Part shown: piece after piece, positions 16,205 through 25,250 of the stretch
How the letters are laid out: each line of letters starts with the position of its first letter
Numbering within the stretch: position 1 is the stretch's first letter
NCBI RefSeq assembly: GCF_910588395.1
Contig: NZ_CAJUPA010000001.1
Span: forward strand, 1-64,000
Reading direction: 5' to 3'
Length of the DNA stretch: 64,000 nucleotides
DNA from: an uncultured Faecalibaculum sp.
Lineage (GTDB): Bacteria > Bacillota_I > Bacilli_A > Erysipelotrichales > Erysipelotrichaceae
Position numbers and translations under genes: made by a program
Notes under the pieces: generated by a model
What the model was told of the DNA's origin: nothing
The model's input: only the letters and a program-made list of their open reading frames with translations
The model's database searches: none

Positions 16205-16939
16205 CTATTTCAGGGAGTTGTAGAAGTCAGGATCCACCGGTTCTTCCCAGATGGTGGAAGTCTCTTTTCCGGGAATGCCCATAGCCAGGTGGGCAAACCA
16301 GGAATCCGGAGCCGCCCCATGCCAGTGTTTTACATTGGCGGGAATCTCAATGGAATCTCCCGGATTCATCTCCACCGGGTCCTTTCCCCATTCCTGATAA
16401 TACCCGCGGCCGCCAACACAGATAATGAGCTGTCCGCCGCCTTCTTCGGCTCTGTGAATGTGCCAGTGATTGCGGCATCCTGGTTCAAAGGTCACATTGG
16501 AGATGCCGCCGCCAATGGGTGCCAGATAGCTCTGCCCGTCAAAATACTGCGCATAGGCATCATTGGGTTCACCAATCGGGAACAGAATGGTTTCCTGGAA
16601 ATCCGCTTTGGGGTCATCTTCGGTCCAGATATCTTTCGCCAGCCGGAACGCAGCCCAGGCTTTGGGCCAGCCGGCATAGAAAGCCGCATGGGTGATCAGC
16701 TCTGCAATCTCCGTTTTTGTCACACCGTTGTTCTTCGCCGTCTGCAGGTGATGCACAAAGGAAGAGTCCGTGAGTCCCTGTGCCAGCAGCGCGGTCACGG
16801 TGATGATGGACCGCTGCTTCAAAGAGAGCCTGTCTGTCCGGTTCCAGACTTCTCCGAACAGAATGTCGTCGTTCAGATGAGCAAATTCCGGGGCAAAATC
16901 CCCAAGCTGTTTCCGTCCTGCTGTCTGTTTTACTGTCAT
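16205..16939 (-). CDS. Carboxymuconolactone decarboxylase-cupin fusion protein
   Basis: 244 aa. Residues 1-115 are a carboxymuconolactone decarboxylase/AhpD-like domain (LSLKQRSIITVTALLAQG, HHLQTAKNNGVTKTEIAELITHAAFYAGWPKA). The usual AhpD CxxC is absent, so peroxidase chemistry is unlikely. Residues ~130-244 are a cupin with metal-binding HWHIHRAEEGGG and ANVKHWHGAAPD histidines. Such fusions are common in gut bacteria and mostly uncharacterised. The start at 16939 is preceded by AGGAGG; the frame is open further upstream without such a site. A clear promoter lies at 16977-17004. Confidence 0.85.
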   Translation of the reverse strand: MTVKQTAGRKQLGDFAPEFAHLNDDILFGEVWNRTDRLSLKQRSIITVTALLAQGLTDSSFVHHLQTAKNNGVTKTEIAELITHAAFYAGWPKAWAAFRLAKDIWTEDDPKADFQETILFPIGEPNDAYAQYFDGQSYLAPIGGGISNVTFEPGCRNHWHIHRAEEGGGQLIICVGGRGYYQEWGKDPVEMNPGDSIEIPANVKHWHGAAPDSWFAHLAMGIPGKETSTIWEEPVDPDFYNSLK

Positions 16940-16976
16940 GGGTATCCTCCTGTTGTTGAACGTGGTTTCTGTCTGT

Positions 16977-17004
16977 ATTGTAAAATGCCGATGCAGATTG
17001 CCAA
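16977..17004 (-). promoter_or_regulatory. Promoter of the CMD-cupin gene
   Basis: Minus strand TTGGCA (17004-16999), 16-bp spacer, TACAAT (16982-16977). Confidence 0.65.
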
Positions 17005-17027
17005 AATACCGGTTTAGCAACTCGCTT

Positions 17028-17044
17028 TATGCCTGTCAGGCATA
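17028..17044. repeat. 17-bp palindrome upstream of the CMD-cupin promoter
   Basis: TATGCCTG / CAGGCATA with one central base, 24 bp upstream of the -35 box of the CMD-cupin gene and abutting the bsh terminator. It is a possible regulator site. Confidence 0.4.
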
Positions 17045-17073
17045 ATAAAAACCCGCATATGCGGGTTTTTATT
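17044..17073 (-). terminator. Terminator of the bile salt hydrolase gene
   Basis: A perfect 30-bp palindrome; core stem AAAAACCCGC / GCGGGTTTTT, T-rich on both strands, so it can act bidirectionally. Confidence 0.85.
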
Positions 17074-17099
17074 ACAGATTGTGTTCGGCCGGGTCAGCC

Positions 17100-18086
17100 T
17101 CAGTTCAGGAAATTGACGCCCTGTTTTTCGGAGACCGGATAGATGATCAGCTTGTCGCCATCCAGGTTCAGATCCTGTACATGCAGTCCGTTGATCTGCT
17201 GGTTGCCATAGGTCGTCCAGTAGAAGTCCTGCGTGGCCAGGTTGCAGCCGGATGTGTAATGCGTGACTTCCCACAGATTGCCGGGTTCTTCGTTTGTACC
17301 CCGGGCCATGGCCACACTCTGCATGATGTGGAAGAACTGCGTCAGTGTATCTTCGTCGGTTTCCTTTGCCACAGAATTGTTCAGCGTGAAGCCCACGCGG
17401 ACAAACCGGGACATGGAGTCTACGCCACCGGGCAGACCGCTGGATCCCAGACCGGAGCAGTAGATATCCAGATCCACATCCGGGGTGATCCGGTTGACCG
17501 GATACTTGCCCGTCAGATTCTGATACTTGCAGAAGTTATAGTACTGAGCCGGATACTCCGGAACATTTGTCAGACAGTTCAGCGTATCATCGTGAACCAC
17601 AAGACCTTCTTCCAGGGGTTCCACCACAATGGAAGAATCCTTGTCCGCCATCAGCCAGTGCAGCGGAGAAGCCTGATACTGTGCGGAAAAGCTGGTATCC
17701 AGAACCGTGATTTTCGCCAGTTCCTTCTTCAGGTCAGCCACAGATTTGCAGGTGCACAGAAGATAGGGGATGAGTTCGAAAGATGCCAGTCCGATGGACT
17801 TTCCTTCCTCGATTTCCTTTTTATAGACTGCCAGTTTCGGGAAGTTCAGCCCGGCAATGCCGACGCCATATTCGTTCATTGCCTCAAAATACAGAGGATA
17901 TTCACCATCCGGGGCCAGCGCCATGCCCACCATCGCAGGGTGTTCCTTGAATTCCATGCCATTGCGAAATTTCAGCGGAAGATTCCGGGGGGTGACCATG
18001 ACCTGGTTGCCCATGGCATACTGAAGATCCAGGTTCCGTCCAAAATATGAGTAGGAACCGTTTTTATACAATACTGAAGTACACAT
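17100..18086 (-). CDS. bsh: Bile salt hydrolase (choloylglycine hydrolase)
   Basis: 328 aa, N-terminal nucleophile hydrolase that deconjugates glycine- or taurine-linked bile acids. Every catalytic residue of the family is in place after Met removal: Cys2 (MCTS), Arg17 and Asp20 (FGRNLD), Asn81 (GLNFP), Asn174 (LTNVPEYP) and Arg227 (SRFVR). The SGLGSSGLPGGVDSMSRF loop is the bile salt hydrolase rather than penicillin V acylase form. No signal peptide, as usual for intracellular BSH. AGGAGG lies 10 bases upstream of the start, and TATAAT at 18118-18113 has no good -35 partner, which may mean activator control. Single-gene transcript. Confidence 0.95.
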   Translation of the reverse strand: MCTSVLYKNGSYSYFGRNLDLQYAMGNQVMVTPRNLPLKFRNGMEFKEHPAMVGMALAPDGEYPLYFEAMNEYGVGIAGLNFPKLAVYKKEIEEGKSIGLASFELIPYLLCTCKSVADLKKELAKITVLDTSFSAQYQASPLHWLMADKDSSIVVEPLEEGLVVHDDTLNCLTNVPEYPAQYYNFCKYQNLTGKYPVNRITPDVDLDIYCSGLGSSGLPGGVDSMSRFVRVGFTLNNSVAKETDEDTLTQFFHIMQSVAMARGTNEEPGNLWEVTHYTSGCNLATQDFYWTTYGNQQINGLHVQDLNLDGDKLIIYPVSEKQGVNFLN

Positions 18087-18112
18087 TAGTCCAATGCCTC
18101 CTAACCAATTTG

Positions 18113-18118
18113 ATTATA
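18113..18118 (-). promoter_or_regulatory. bsh -10 box
   Basis: TATAAT on the minus strand, 26 bp upstream of the start codon; no convincing -35 hexamer. Confidence 0.45.
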
Positions 18119-18210
18119 GGATCTTCAATACAATTACTCTTTCCAGACGCCCAGAACAGCTTATGTCCCGCAAGCCCAGAACCGCTTTTATCCCATAAAT
18201 AGAAGAAACC

Positions 18211-18238
18211 CAAAAAAGGAGGGAACACGTCCCTCCTT
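18211..18238 (-). terminator. Terminator of the POR gene
   Basis: 9-bp stem AAGGAGGGA / TCCCTCCTT with T6 following on the minus strand. Confidence 0.85.
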
Positions 18239-18260
18239 CTGATCATCCTGAACCGGATGA

Positions 18261-21200
18261 TTACATGTTGTTGTCGCGGATTGCTTCCAGACGGGCGTGA
18301 CGGCGTTTTGCGTCAGCTTCTGCCTTGGCGAACATCTTCTCTGCGAATTCAGGGCCTTTCAGCTTCACGAGCTGCGCATAGCGTGCTTCCTTCAGCATGA
18401 AGTCCTTCATCTTGGAGTAGTCAGCCGGCTTCTTCGTATCGATGGTCAGCGGCTGTTCCTTCCGCGGATCGTAGCGGTACAGATCAACGTAACCGCATTC
18501 CACCGCATCACGCTGAACCTGCTGGTGGTTGCCCAGACCGCCCTTGATGCCGTGTTCGGCACAGGGAGCATAGGCAATGATCAGGGACGGTCCGTCATAG
18601 GATTCGGCTTCCTGGAATGCCTTCAGAGTCTGCATCTTGTCGGCGCCCATGCATACGGATGCAACATATACGTGTCCGTAAGCCATGGCGATCTGACCCA
18701 GATCCTTCTTGGCTGTGCTCTTGCCGCCTGCGGCGAACTTGGCAACAGAAGCCCGGGGTGTGGACTTGGAAGACTGACCGCCGGTGTTGGAGTACACTTC
18801 GGTATCCAGAACCAGAACGTTGATGTTCACGTCGTTGGCCAGTACGTGGTCCAGACCACCGTAACCGATGTCATAAGCCCAGCCGTCGCCGCCTACGATC
18901 CAGTTGCTCTTGGCTACCAGGTCGCCCTGCAGCAGTGTCTTGACATCTTCATCCACATCAGCTTCGGCAACCAGTTCCTTGATTTTCGGAGCCAGCTCGC
19001 GCTGTTTGTCCTTGTCGTTGCCTGCATCCAGGTACTGCTGGAACAGATCCTTCAGTTCCGGCTGAACCTTGTCCAGACTTTCTTCCATGGCCTTGTAGAT
19101 CTTGGACTGGCTGTAGTTGTTGGCCAGAGCCATGCCGTATCCGAATTCAGCGTTGTCTTCGAACAGGGAGTTGGCCCATGCAACACCATTGCCGTTCTTG
19201 TCTTTGACAAAGGGGCTGGAGGGGTTGGCACCGCAGTAGATCGAGGAGCAGCCGGTTGCGTTGGCAATCTGCATATCCTGACCGAACAGCTGGGAAGCCA
19301 GACGGTAGTACGGAGTTTCACCGCATCCAGGGCAGGATCCGGGCACTTCGAAGTACGGCATCAGCATCTGGGAACCCTTGATGGTGCCCTTCGGGAACAG
19401 ATCGTTCTTGTATTCGGTTTCCTTGAACAGGTAGTCAGCCAGAGGATCGAGGTACAGCTGAGAGTTGACATCGACCATCTTCAGGGCCTTTTCACCCTTC
19501 TTGCCCGGACACTCGTTGGCACACAGACCGCAGCCTACACAGTTGGAGGGGGAAACCTGTACACGCCAGCGCAGGTCGGTATCCTTCTTGCCCATCAGCG
19601 GCAGAGTGGCAAAGCCTTCGAATTCCTTCGGAGCGTTTGCGATTTCTTCCGGTGTCAGTGCGAAGGTACGGATCGTGGCGTGGGGGCATACGAAGGAGCA
19701 GAAACCGCACTGAATGCAGTTGTCCGGGTTCCATTCCGGTACCATTGTGGCAATGGTCCGCTTTTCCTTGAATGCGATGTTGTTCTGCATCGTACCATCC
19801 AGAACACCGTTTTTGGTGAAGGAGGATACGGGCATGTCATAGCCTTCCAGGCCATTGATGCGTGCAGCATATTCATCCCAGTAGGGGTCACCGGTTTCTT
19901 CACGCAGGGAGGAAACAGGCAGGTTCTTCCATTCCGGATCAACCGCAACTTCAACCAGACCGTCCTTGCCGGCGTCAATGGCTTTGTAGTTCAGTTCAAC
20001 AACGGCATCGCCTTTTTTGCCATAGGACTTCTTGGCAGCAGCCTTCATCAGTTCCACAGCCTTGTCCAGCGGCATGATCTGCGGGTTCAGCGCGAAGAAG
20101 GCAGACTGCAGGATCGTGTTGGTCCGGCGGCCCATGCCGATGTTCTGCGCAATTTCCGTAGCATCGATGATGTAGAACTTGGCATCCTTGTCAGCCAGTT
20201 CCTTCTTCAGACGGTTGGGCATGTGCTTCACGATCTCATCCTTGTCGAATGTGGTATTCAGCAGGAATGTGCCGCCTTTTTTCAGGTTGCGGGCCAGATC
20301 GTACTTGAACATGTAGCTGTCCAGGGATACGGAGATGAAGTCCGCGTTGTTGATGTAGTAGGTGGAGTGGATCGGGCTGTTGCCGAAGCGCAGGTGAGAA
20401 CGGGTTACGCCGCCTGCCTTCTTGGAGTCGTATGCATAGTAGCCCTGTGCATACATATCCGTGTTGTCGCCGATGATTTTGATGGAGGACTTGTTGGCGG
20501 AAACAGTACCGTCGGAACCCAGACCCCAGAACAGACACTCGGTGGCGTCGCTGTCGATGATGTAGTCCTTGTCAACCGGCAGGGATGTGAAGGTCACATC
20601 GTCTTCGATGCCCACAGTGAAGCCGTTCTTGGGCTCATCCTTTTTCAGCTCATCGAATACAGCCTTGATCTGGTTCGGAGCAGTATCGTGGGAACCAAGA
20701 CCGTAGCGGCCGCCGATGATTTCGATGTCCTTGTCCTTCAGGGAAGCCAGAACATCCAGGTACAGAGGTTCGCCTGTGGCGCCGCCTTCCTTGGTGCGGT
20801 CCAGAACAGCGATCTTCTTTGTGGTTTCCGGCAGGGCTTCCAGCAGGTACTTCGTGGAGAACGGACGGAACAGGTGAACTTTGACCAGACCGATCTTCTC
20901 GCCTTTGGCAACCAGATCGTTGACCACTTCTTCCGCTGTTTCGTTCACGGAACCCATGGCGATGATCACACGCTCTGCGTCAGGGGCACCCACATAGTTG
21001 AAGGGGTGGTATTCGCGGCCTGTGATCTCGGAAATCTTGTCCATGTATTTGGCTACCACATCAGGCACGTTTTCGTAGTGCTTGTTGCGGGCTTCCACAC
21101 CCTGGAAGAAGATGTCATCGTTTTCGTTGGCACCGCGGGTCACAGGGTTGGTGTGAGGCTGCATGGCGTTCTTGCGGAACTCTTCCAGAGCTTCGTAGTT

Positions 21201-21785
21201 GATCAGTTCCTTGTATTTGTCTGTGTCGAAGACTTCGATCTTGTCCACTTCGTGGGAAGTACGGAAACCATCGTGGAAGTGCAGGAACGGTGTGTGCGCT
21301 TCAATGGCAACCAGGTGGGCGATGCCGGCCAGATCCATGACTTCCTGAACGGAGCCGGAGCTCAGCATCGGGATACCTGTCTGACGGACTGCATATACGT
21401 CCTCGTGGTCACCGAAGATGTTCAGGGAACGGCTTGCCAGAGAACGGGCAGCCACATGCAGAACAACCGGCAGGTTTTCACCGACCCACTTGTAGATGTT
21501 CGGGATCATCAGCAGCAGACCCTGAGAAGCGGTGAAGGTTACCGGGAGAACACCCGCCTGAGCCGCACCGTGAACAGCGCCGGAAGCGCCTCCCTCAGAC
21601 TGCAGTTCAGCGATTTTCAGCACTTCGTCGAAGGCGTTCTTACGTCCCTGTGTCGCCCAGACATCCATCACTTCCGCCATCGGGCTGGAAGGCGTGATCG
21701 GATAGATGCAGCTCATTTCGGAAAGAGCATAGGCGTTATGGGCGGCAGCTGTGTTGCCGTCCATGGACTGGAATGTTTTCGCCAT
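18261..21785 (-). CDS. nifJ: Pyruvate:ferredoxin (flavodoxin) oxidoreductase
   Basis: 1174 aa single-chain enzyme converting pyruvate and CoA to acetyl-CoA, CO2 and reduced ferredoxin. Domain I carries YPITPSSPMAE. A 2[4Fe-4S] ferredoxin domain shows CIQCGFCSFVCP and CVGCGLCANECP (about residues 690-770). The C-terminal TPP-binding half has GCGETPYYRL, NATGCSSIYCG and GDGWAYDIGYGG with NTGGQSSKSTP. Length is typical. The start at 21785 (MAKTFQSMDG) is preceded by AAGGAGG, a spacing slightly long at 11 bases. It is the only pyruvate oxidising system seen here and fits a fermentative anaerobe. Confidence 0.97.
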   Translation of the reverse strand: MAKTFQSMDGNTAAAHNAYALSEMSCIYPITPSSPMAEVMDVWATQGRKNAFDEVLKIAELQSEGGASGAVHGAAQAGVLPVTFTASQGLLLMIPNIYKWVGENLPVVLHVAARSLASRSLNIFGDHEDVYAVRQTGIPMLSSGSVQEVMDLAGIAHLVAIEAHTPFLHFHDGFRTSHEVDKIEVFDTDKYKELINYEALEEFRKNAMQPHTNPVTRGANENDDIFFQGVEARNKHYENVPDVVAKYMDKISEITGREYHPFNYVGAPDAERVIIAMGSVNETAEEVVNDLVAKGEKIGLVKVHLFRPFSTKYLLEALPETTKKIAVLDRTKEGGATGEPLYLDVLASLKDKDIEIIGGRYGLGSHDTAPNQIKAVFDELKKDEPKNGFTVGIEDDVTFTSLPVDKDYIIDSDATECLFWGLGSDGTVSANKSSIKIIGDNTDMYAQGYYAYDSKKAGGVTRSHLRFGNSPIHSTYYINNADFISVSLDSYMFKYDLARNLKKGGTFLLNTTFDKDEIVKHMPNRLKKELADKDAKFYIIDATEIAQNIGMGRRTNTILQSAFFALNPQIMPLDKAVELMKAAAKKSYGKKGDAVVELNYKAIDAGKDGLVEVAVDPEWKNLPVSSLREETGDPYWDEYAARINGLEGYDMPVSSFTKNGVLDGTMQNNIAFKEKRTIATMVPEWNPDNCIQCGFCSFVCPHATIRTFALTPEEIANAPKEFEGFATLPLMGKKDTDLRWRVQVSPSNCVGCGLCANECPGKKGEKALKMVDVNSQLYLDPLADYLFKETEYKNDLFPKGTIKGSQMLMPYFEVPGSCPGCGETPYYRLASQLFGQDMQIANATGCSSIYCGANPSSPFVKDKNGNGVAWANSLFEDNAEFGYGMALANNYSQSKIYKAMEESLDKVQPELKDLFQQYLDAGNDKDKQRELAPKIKELVAEADVDEDVKTLLQGDLVAKSNWIVGGDGWAYDIGYGGLDHVLANDVNINVLVLDTEVYSNTGGQSSKSTPRASVAKFAAGGKSTAKKDLGQIAMAYGHVYVASVCMGADKMQTLKAFQEAESYDGPSLIIAYAPCAEHGIKGGLGNHQQVQRDAVECGYVDLYRYDPRKEQPLTIDTKKPADYSKMKDFMLKEARYAQLVKLKGPEFAEKMFAKAEADAKRRHARLEAIRDNNM

Positions 21786-21823
21786 TTGTATATAATCCTC
21801 CTTCTTGTTTACATACAATACCC

Positions 21824-21858
21824 ATTATAAAGAAAACCCCTTCACTTTGAAAGGGGTT
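21824..21858 (-). terminator. Terminator of the glycyl radical operon, followed by the POR -10 box
   Basis: AACCCCTT / AAGGGGTT stem (21835-21858) with TTTTCTTTA on the minus strand; TATAAT at 21829-21824 immediately after is a likely -10 for the POR gene. Terminator tail and promoter are only a few bases apart. Confidence 0.7.
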
Positions 21859-21924
21859 ATGCATGATGGAAGAGGCGACACATGCCGGATTATGACAGTT
21901 TCTGATCCAGTGTCAGCCTCACTG

Positions 21925-22716
21925 TCATCTGTATCTGTCCAAAGAGAGTCCCAGACGCCGGCATTCACTCCGGATCCAGTTCTTCAGTCCCGGATCGAAG
22001 GGCGGTACAGACATCAGTGGATACGCTCTGCCCAGGGCTTTGTACTTCCCCCTGCCCAGTTCGTGATACAGCAGCACATCCACTTCCATGGGTGCATTTT
22101 GCTGGGCAGCTGCCAGTTCCAGACGTTTTCGGATATCATCCCGGCTGTCATTGCAGCCGGGTACCAGAACCAGCCGCAGCCGCCAGGGAACCCTGCTTTG
22201 CCCCAGCAGTGCGAGATTCGCCAGTATTGCCGCATTGCCCAGCCCAGTCAGTTCTTCATGCAGAGCAGGATCCGCCGCTTTCAGATCATAGAGAACGAGA
22301 TCTGTCTGTTGCAGCAGCCGGGAAAAATCAGCGGACTTCACGCATCCGCTGGTATCCAGACAGACATGCACACCTTCCTGGTGCAGCAGCGTCATGCACT
22401 GACAGACAAATTCCGTCTGCATCCCCGCTTCACCCCCGGAAAATGTGACCCCTCCCCCGCTTTCTTCGTAAAACACCTTGTCCCGCAGCAGACTGGCAGT
22501 CAGCTCTTCCGGACTCATCCACCGTCCTGCAGTCCGGATTTTTCCGGAGAAATTCAGCTGCACCGGTTCGGGTTTCAGAAACTCGGGATTCGAGCACCAG
22601 CGGCAGCGCAGGGGACAGCCCATCAGAAACACTGTGGTCCGGATTCCGGGACCATCCTCCGTGGAGTATCCCTGAATTTCCCCCACCAGACCCCGGCACA
22701 GGGATATCGGTCTCAC
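21925..22716 (-). CDS. Glycyl radical enzyme activase (radical SAM, PflA-type)
   Basis: 263 aa. Radical SAM cluster motif C34-x3-C38-x2-C41 (GCPLRCRWC), then FSGGEAG, LDTSG and LVLVPGCND. It generates the glycyl radical in its partner using SAM and a [4Fe-4S] cluster. Unlike activases of most dehydratase-type glycyl radical enzymes, residues 42-80 carry no extra cysteines, so no ferredoxin-like insert. The start is GTG at 22716, overlapping the stop of the glycyl radical enzyme gene by four bases (GTGA), which implies translational coupling with that partner. Confidence 0.9.
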   Translation of the reverse strand: MRPISLCRGLVGEIQGYSTEDGPGIRTTVFLMGCPLRCRWCSNPEFLKPEPVQLNFSGKIRTAGRWMSPEELTASLLRDKVFYEESGGGVTFSGGEAGMQTEFVCQCMTLLHQEGVHVCLDTSGCVKSADFSRLLQQTDLVLYDLKAADPALHEELTGLGNAAILANLALLGQSRVPWRLRLVLVPGCNDSRDDIRKRLELAAAQQNAPMEVDVLLYHELGRGKYKALGRAYPLMSVPPFDPGLKNWIRSECRRLGLSLDRYR

Positions 22717-25109
22717 AGCCGGTTTTCTGTCCGTTCAATGATCGCCAGCTGAGTTTCCGGCATCAGCGACACATACTGGGCGCAATACCCGGCAACCCGG
22801 ACAATCAGATCCCGGTAGGCTTCCGGTTCCTCCATCGCCCTGTGCAGCGTTGCAGAATCCACCACATTGAACTGATTGTGATAGATCCCCATGCGGCGGC
22901 TGGCTTTCAGGAAACCGGTGAAGCGGTTCAGATTCTCATCTCCCTTCAGGGATGCAGGAGAAAACCGCATATTCAGCAGCTGTCCGGCTGCCACTTTGTC
23001 GTTGGGCAGTTTGGCCACCGAACGGATCACCGCCGTGGGACCGCAGACATCCGTTCCCTGGGTGGGAGAGCAGCCTTCATTCAACGGACTGCCCGCCATG
23101 CGGCCATCCGGTGTGGCTCCCACATCTCTGCCATTGGGGACATAGCTGGTGATGTTGGAGGTGCTCATGGCATAGGCTGATACCGCCGGTCCCCTTCCCT
23201 TGCGGATGGTTTCATACCGGGGCAGCAGCTGCAGATAGGACTGGAATACATCTGCCACCATCCCATCTGCTTCGTCATCATCGTTGCCAAACTTCGGCAC
23301 AGCCAGACAGAGACGCCGTATTGCAGCGGAATCCGGGCTCTGCCAGTTGTCCTTCATGGCTGCTTTCAGCTGTTTCAGCGTAACAATGCGGTCTTCAAAC
23401 ACCAGCTTTTTCAGCACAAGCAGCGAATTGCCCACCACAGAGGGACCGATGTTGCTCTGACTCACCACATCATAGACACAGCCGCCTTCCTTGGCGGTCC
23501 TGCCTTTCTCCAGGCAGCCCTGAATGAACACCGAAGCGAAAGGAGACGCATCAAACTGCTCCAGGGAGCGGTCACATACTTTGTCGCATTCCACAGCAAT
23601 GTCGGTATAGAATTTCAGCAGATCATTCCAGCTCTTCCACAAAGCATCCCAGCTGTCAAACACTTCCAGCACCGGATACAGGCAGATGCCGGAATCCGGA
23701 TCAGTGCCCCCGTTCAGCAGCAGTTCCAGAATCTTTCCCCAGTTCACGTACGTCATTCCTGTCGCCCGGTGACCGTATTTGCCCGGAACGCCTGTTTCCA
23801 CACAGCCGATGGCACAGTAGTCATTGGCATCCGGCCAGGGGATCCCCAGATCGTGAATGGCTCTGGCGGCTGTATCGTCATTGAACATGGAGGGCATGCC
23901 GCAGCCGGTGGCAATGAGTTTTGCCGCCAGACGAAGCAGATCATCCGGCGTATCTCCGTTGTAGCGCATGGAAAAATTCGGTTCTGCCATGGCAGTGAGA
24001 TTCATGGCTTCCACGCAGAGATACGACAGCGGACAGGTCCCGTCTGTGCCATCCGGCCGCCGTCCGCCGATCATCAGATTGGAATACAGAGGATAGCCCT
24101 GAGAAAACCGTGTGTGACCGTACGGGCGGACTTTGTTGCAGGAAGAATTCATGAGAAACATATGTGTCAGCAGCTCCAGGGCTTTTTCCCGGGAAAGGCG
24201 GCCGGCAGCCAGATCCCTTTCGTAATAAGGATCCATGTACTGGTCGAAGCGGCCATAGCAGAAGCTGTGTCCGTTGGATTCAATCATCTGCAGGACGTGA
24301 ACCAGAAAAACTGTCTGCAGGGCTTCTTCAAAGGTTTCAGCCGGATGTTCCATGAGATGGGAGGCCAGTTCCTGCATATGCAGCAGTTCCTGTCTGCGCT
24401 GCTGGCGGGTTTCTTTCTCTGCCAGCTGACCGGCAAGTCGGGAAAACCGCTTGATCCAGTCCAGGCTGGCTTCCAGGCAGATGGCGGCGGCTTCATAAAA
24501 TGCCCGCTGATGCCCATCAACTGCCGCTGCCATCTGTTCTCTGCATTCATCAGCCAGAGAGCGGAATCCGCGGTTCAGCAGCATTTCATGATCCGGCACG
24601 ATATGTCCGTCTCCGGACATGGAAATTCCGCCGCGGTGGATGACTTTCTGCTGTTCCGCCAGCCGTACAGATTCCGGTGTGGTGGCTTTTACCACATCTT
24701 CGTGGGTCTGTCCATGCCAGTAAGGCTGAATGGCCCGGAGGGAAGCAGCCGTATCCGGATCCACCTGAAAAACGTCTCCGTCCCGCCGGGCAAATTCGTC
24801 CAGCTCATCGATCACCCAGTCTATGGAATACTCGGGAAAGACAGGGGCCGCGAAACTGCGGCTTGCCTGGCAGCCGAAAATCAGTGAATCTTCCCCGATC
24901 CAGATGGTCATTTCCTTCAGCGTGGCTGCAAATGCCCTGGCCTTCCGCAGCAGCCAGTCCTGCCCCTCTGTTTCCTGAAACGAGCGGGTATAGATCTCTG
25001 CACGTTCACTGCAGAGACTGGCTTTCCGGTTCTGCATGACCGAACGGAACCGGTGGATCCGCTCCAGATCCAGATCGCTGTTTTCAGGTACGAATTCCAG
25101 AAACTCCAT
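22713..25109 (-). CDS. Glycyl radical enzyme (dehydratase/lyase family, substrate unknown)
   Basis: 798 aa. The radical Gly774 sits in VRVAGYCAQY near the C-terminus. The thiyl Cys436 and general-base Glu438 are in AIGCVETG, the form found in dehydratase and C-N/C-S lyase members rather than in pyruvate formate-lyase (which has adjacent cysteines). FCYGRFDQYMDPYY around Asp289 is also family-typical. Candidates include hydroxyproline, glycerol or diol dehydratase and sulfonate lyases; none can be chosen by eye. The start at 25109 has AAAGGA upstream. deoC lies upstream on the same strand and the activase overlaps downstream. Confidence 0.85.
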   Translation of the reverse strand: MEFLEFVPENSDLDLERIHRFRSVMQNRKASLCSERAEIYTRSFQETEGQDWLLRKARAFAATLKEMTIWIGEDSLIFGCQASRSFAAPVFPEYSIDWVIDELDEFARRDGDVFQVDPDTAASLRAIQPYWHGQTHEDVVKATTPESVRLAEQQKVIHRGGISMSGDGHIVPDHEMLLNRGFRSLADECREQMAAAVDGHQRAFYEAAAICLEASLDWIKRFSRLAGQLAEKETRQQRRQELLHMQELASHLMEHPAETFEEALQTVFLVHVLQMIESNGHSFCYGRFDQYMDPYYERDLAAGRLSREKALELLTHMFLMNSSCNKVRPYGHTRFSQGYPLYSNLMIGGRRPDGTDGTCPLSYLCVEAMNLTAMAEPNFSMRYNGDTPDDLLRLAAKLIATGCGMPSMFNDDTAARAIHDLGIPWPDANDYCAIGCVETGVPGKYGHRATGMTYVNWGKILELLLNGGTDPDSGICLYPVLEVFDSWDALWKSWNDLLKFYTDIAVECDKVCDRSLEQFDASPFASVFIQGCLEKGRTAKEGGCVYDVVSQSNIGPSVVGNSLLVLKKLVFEDRIVTLKQLKAAMKDNWQSPDSAAIRRLCLAVPKFGNDDDEADGMVADVFQSYLQLLPRYETIRKGRGPAVSAYAMSTSNITSYVPNGRDVGATPDGRMAGSPLNEGCSPTQGTDVCGPTAVIRSVAKLPNDKVAAGQLLNMRFSPASLKGDENLNRFTGFLKASRRMGIYHNQFNVVDSATLHRAMEEPEAYRDLIVRVAGYCAQYVSLMPETQLAIIERTENRL

Positions 25110-25203
25110 ACAACTTTCCTTTCTGTTCGGTATCTGTTCTGTAACTGCAGCATGCTCTGCCGCGTGGCTTGCCGGCAGGCGGCAGACAGCCGGTTTACAG
25201 GCC

Positions 25204-25234
25204 AGATGGACCGCAGGTTCGCTGCGGTCCATCT
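25204..25234 (-). other. 13-bp perfect hairpin between deoC and the glycyl radical enzyme gene
   Basis: AGATGGACCGCAG / CTGCGGTCCATCT with a 5-nt loop, 17 bp after the deoC stop. No T run follows on either strand, so it is more likely an RNA stability or processing element than an intrinsic terminator. Confidence 0.6.
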
Positions 25235-25250
25235 GTCACAGTCACGTTAT

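Noticed and set aside
18297..21830. Very long open frame on the plus strand opposite the POR gene (over 1100 codons)
   Set aside because: It mirrors the POR coding frame, has low-complexity V/G/H/Q-rich composition and no ribosome site; POR motifs on the minus strand are decisive.
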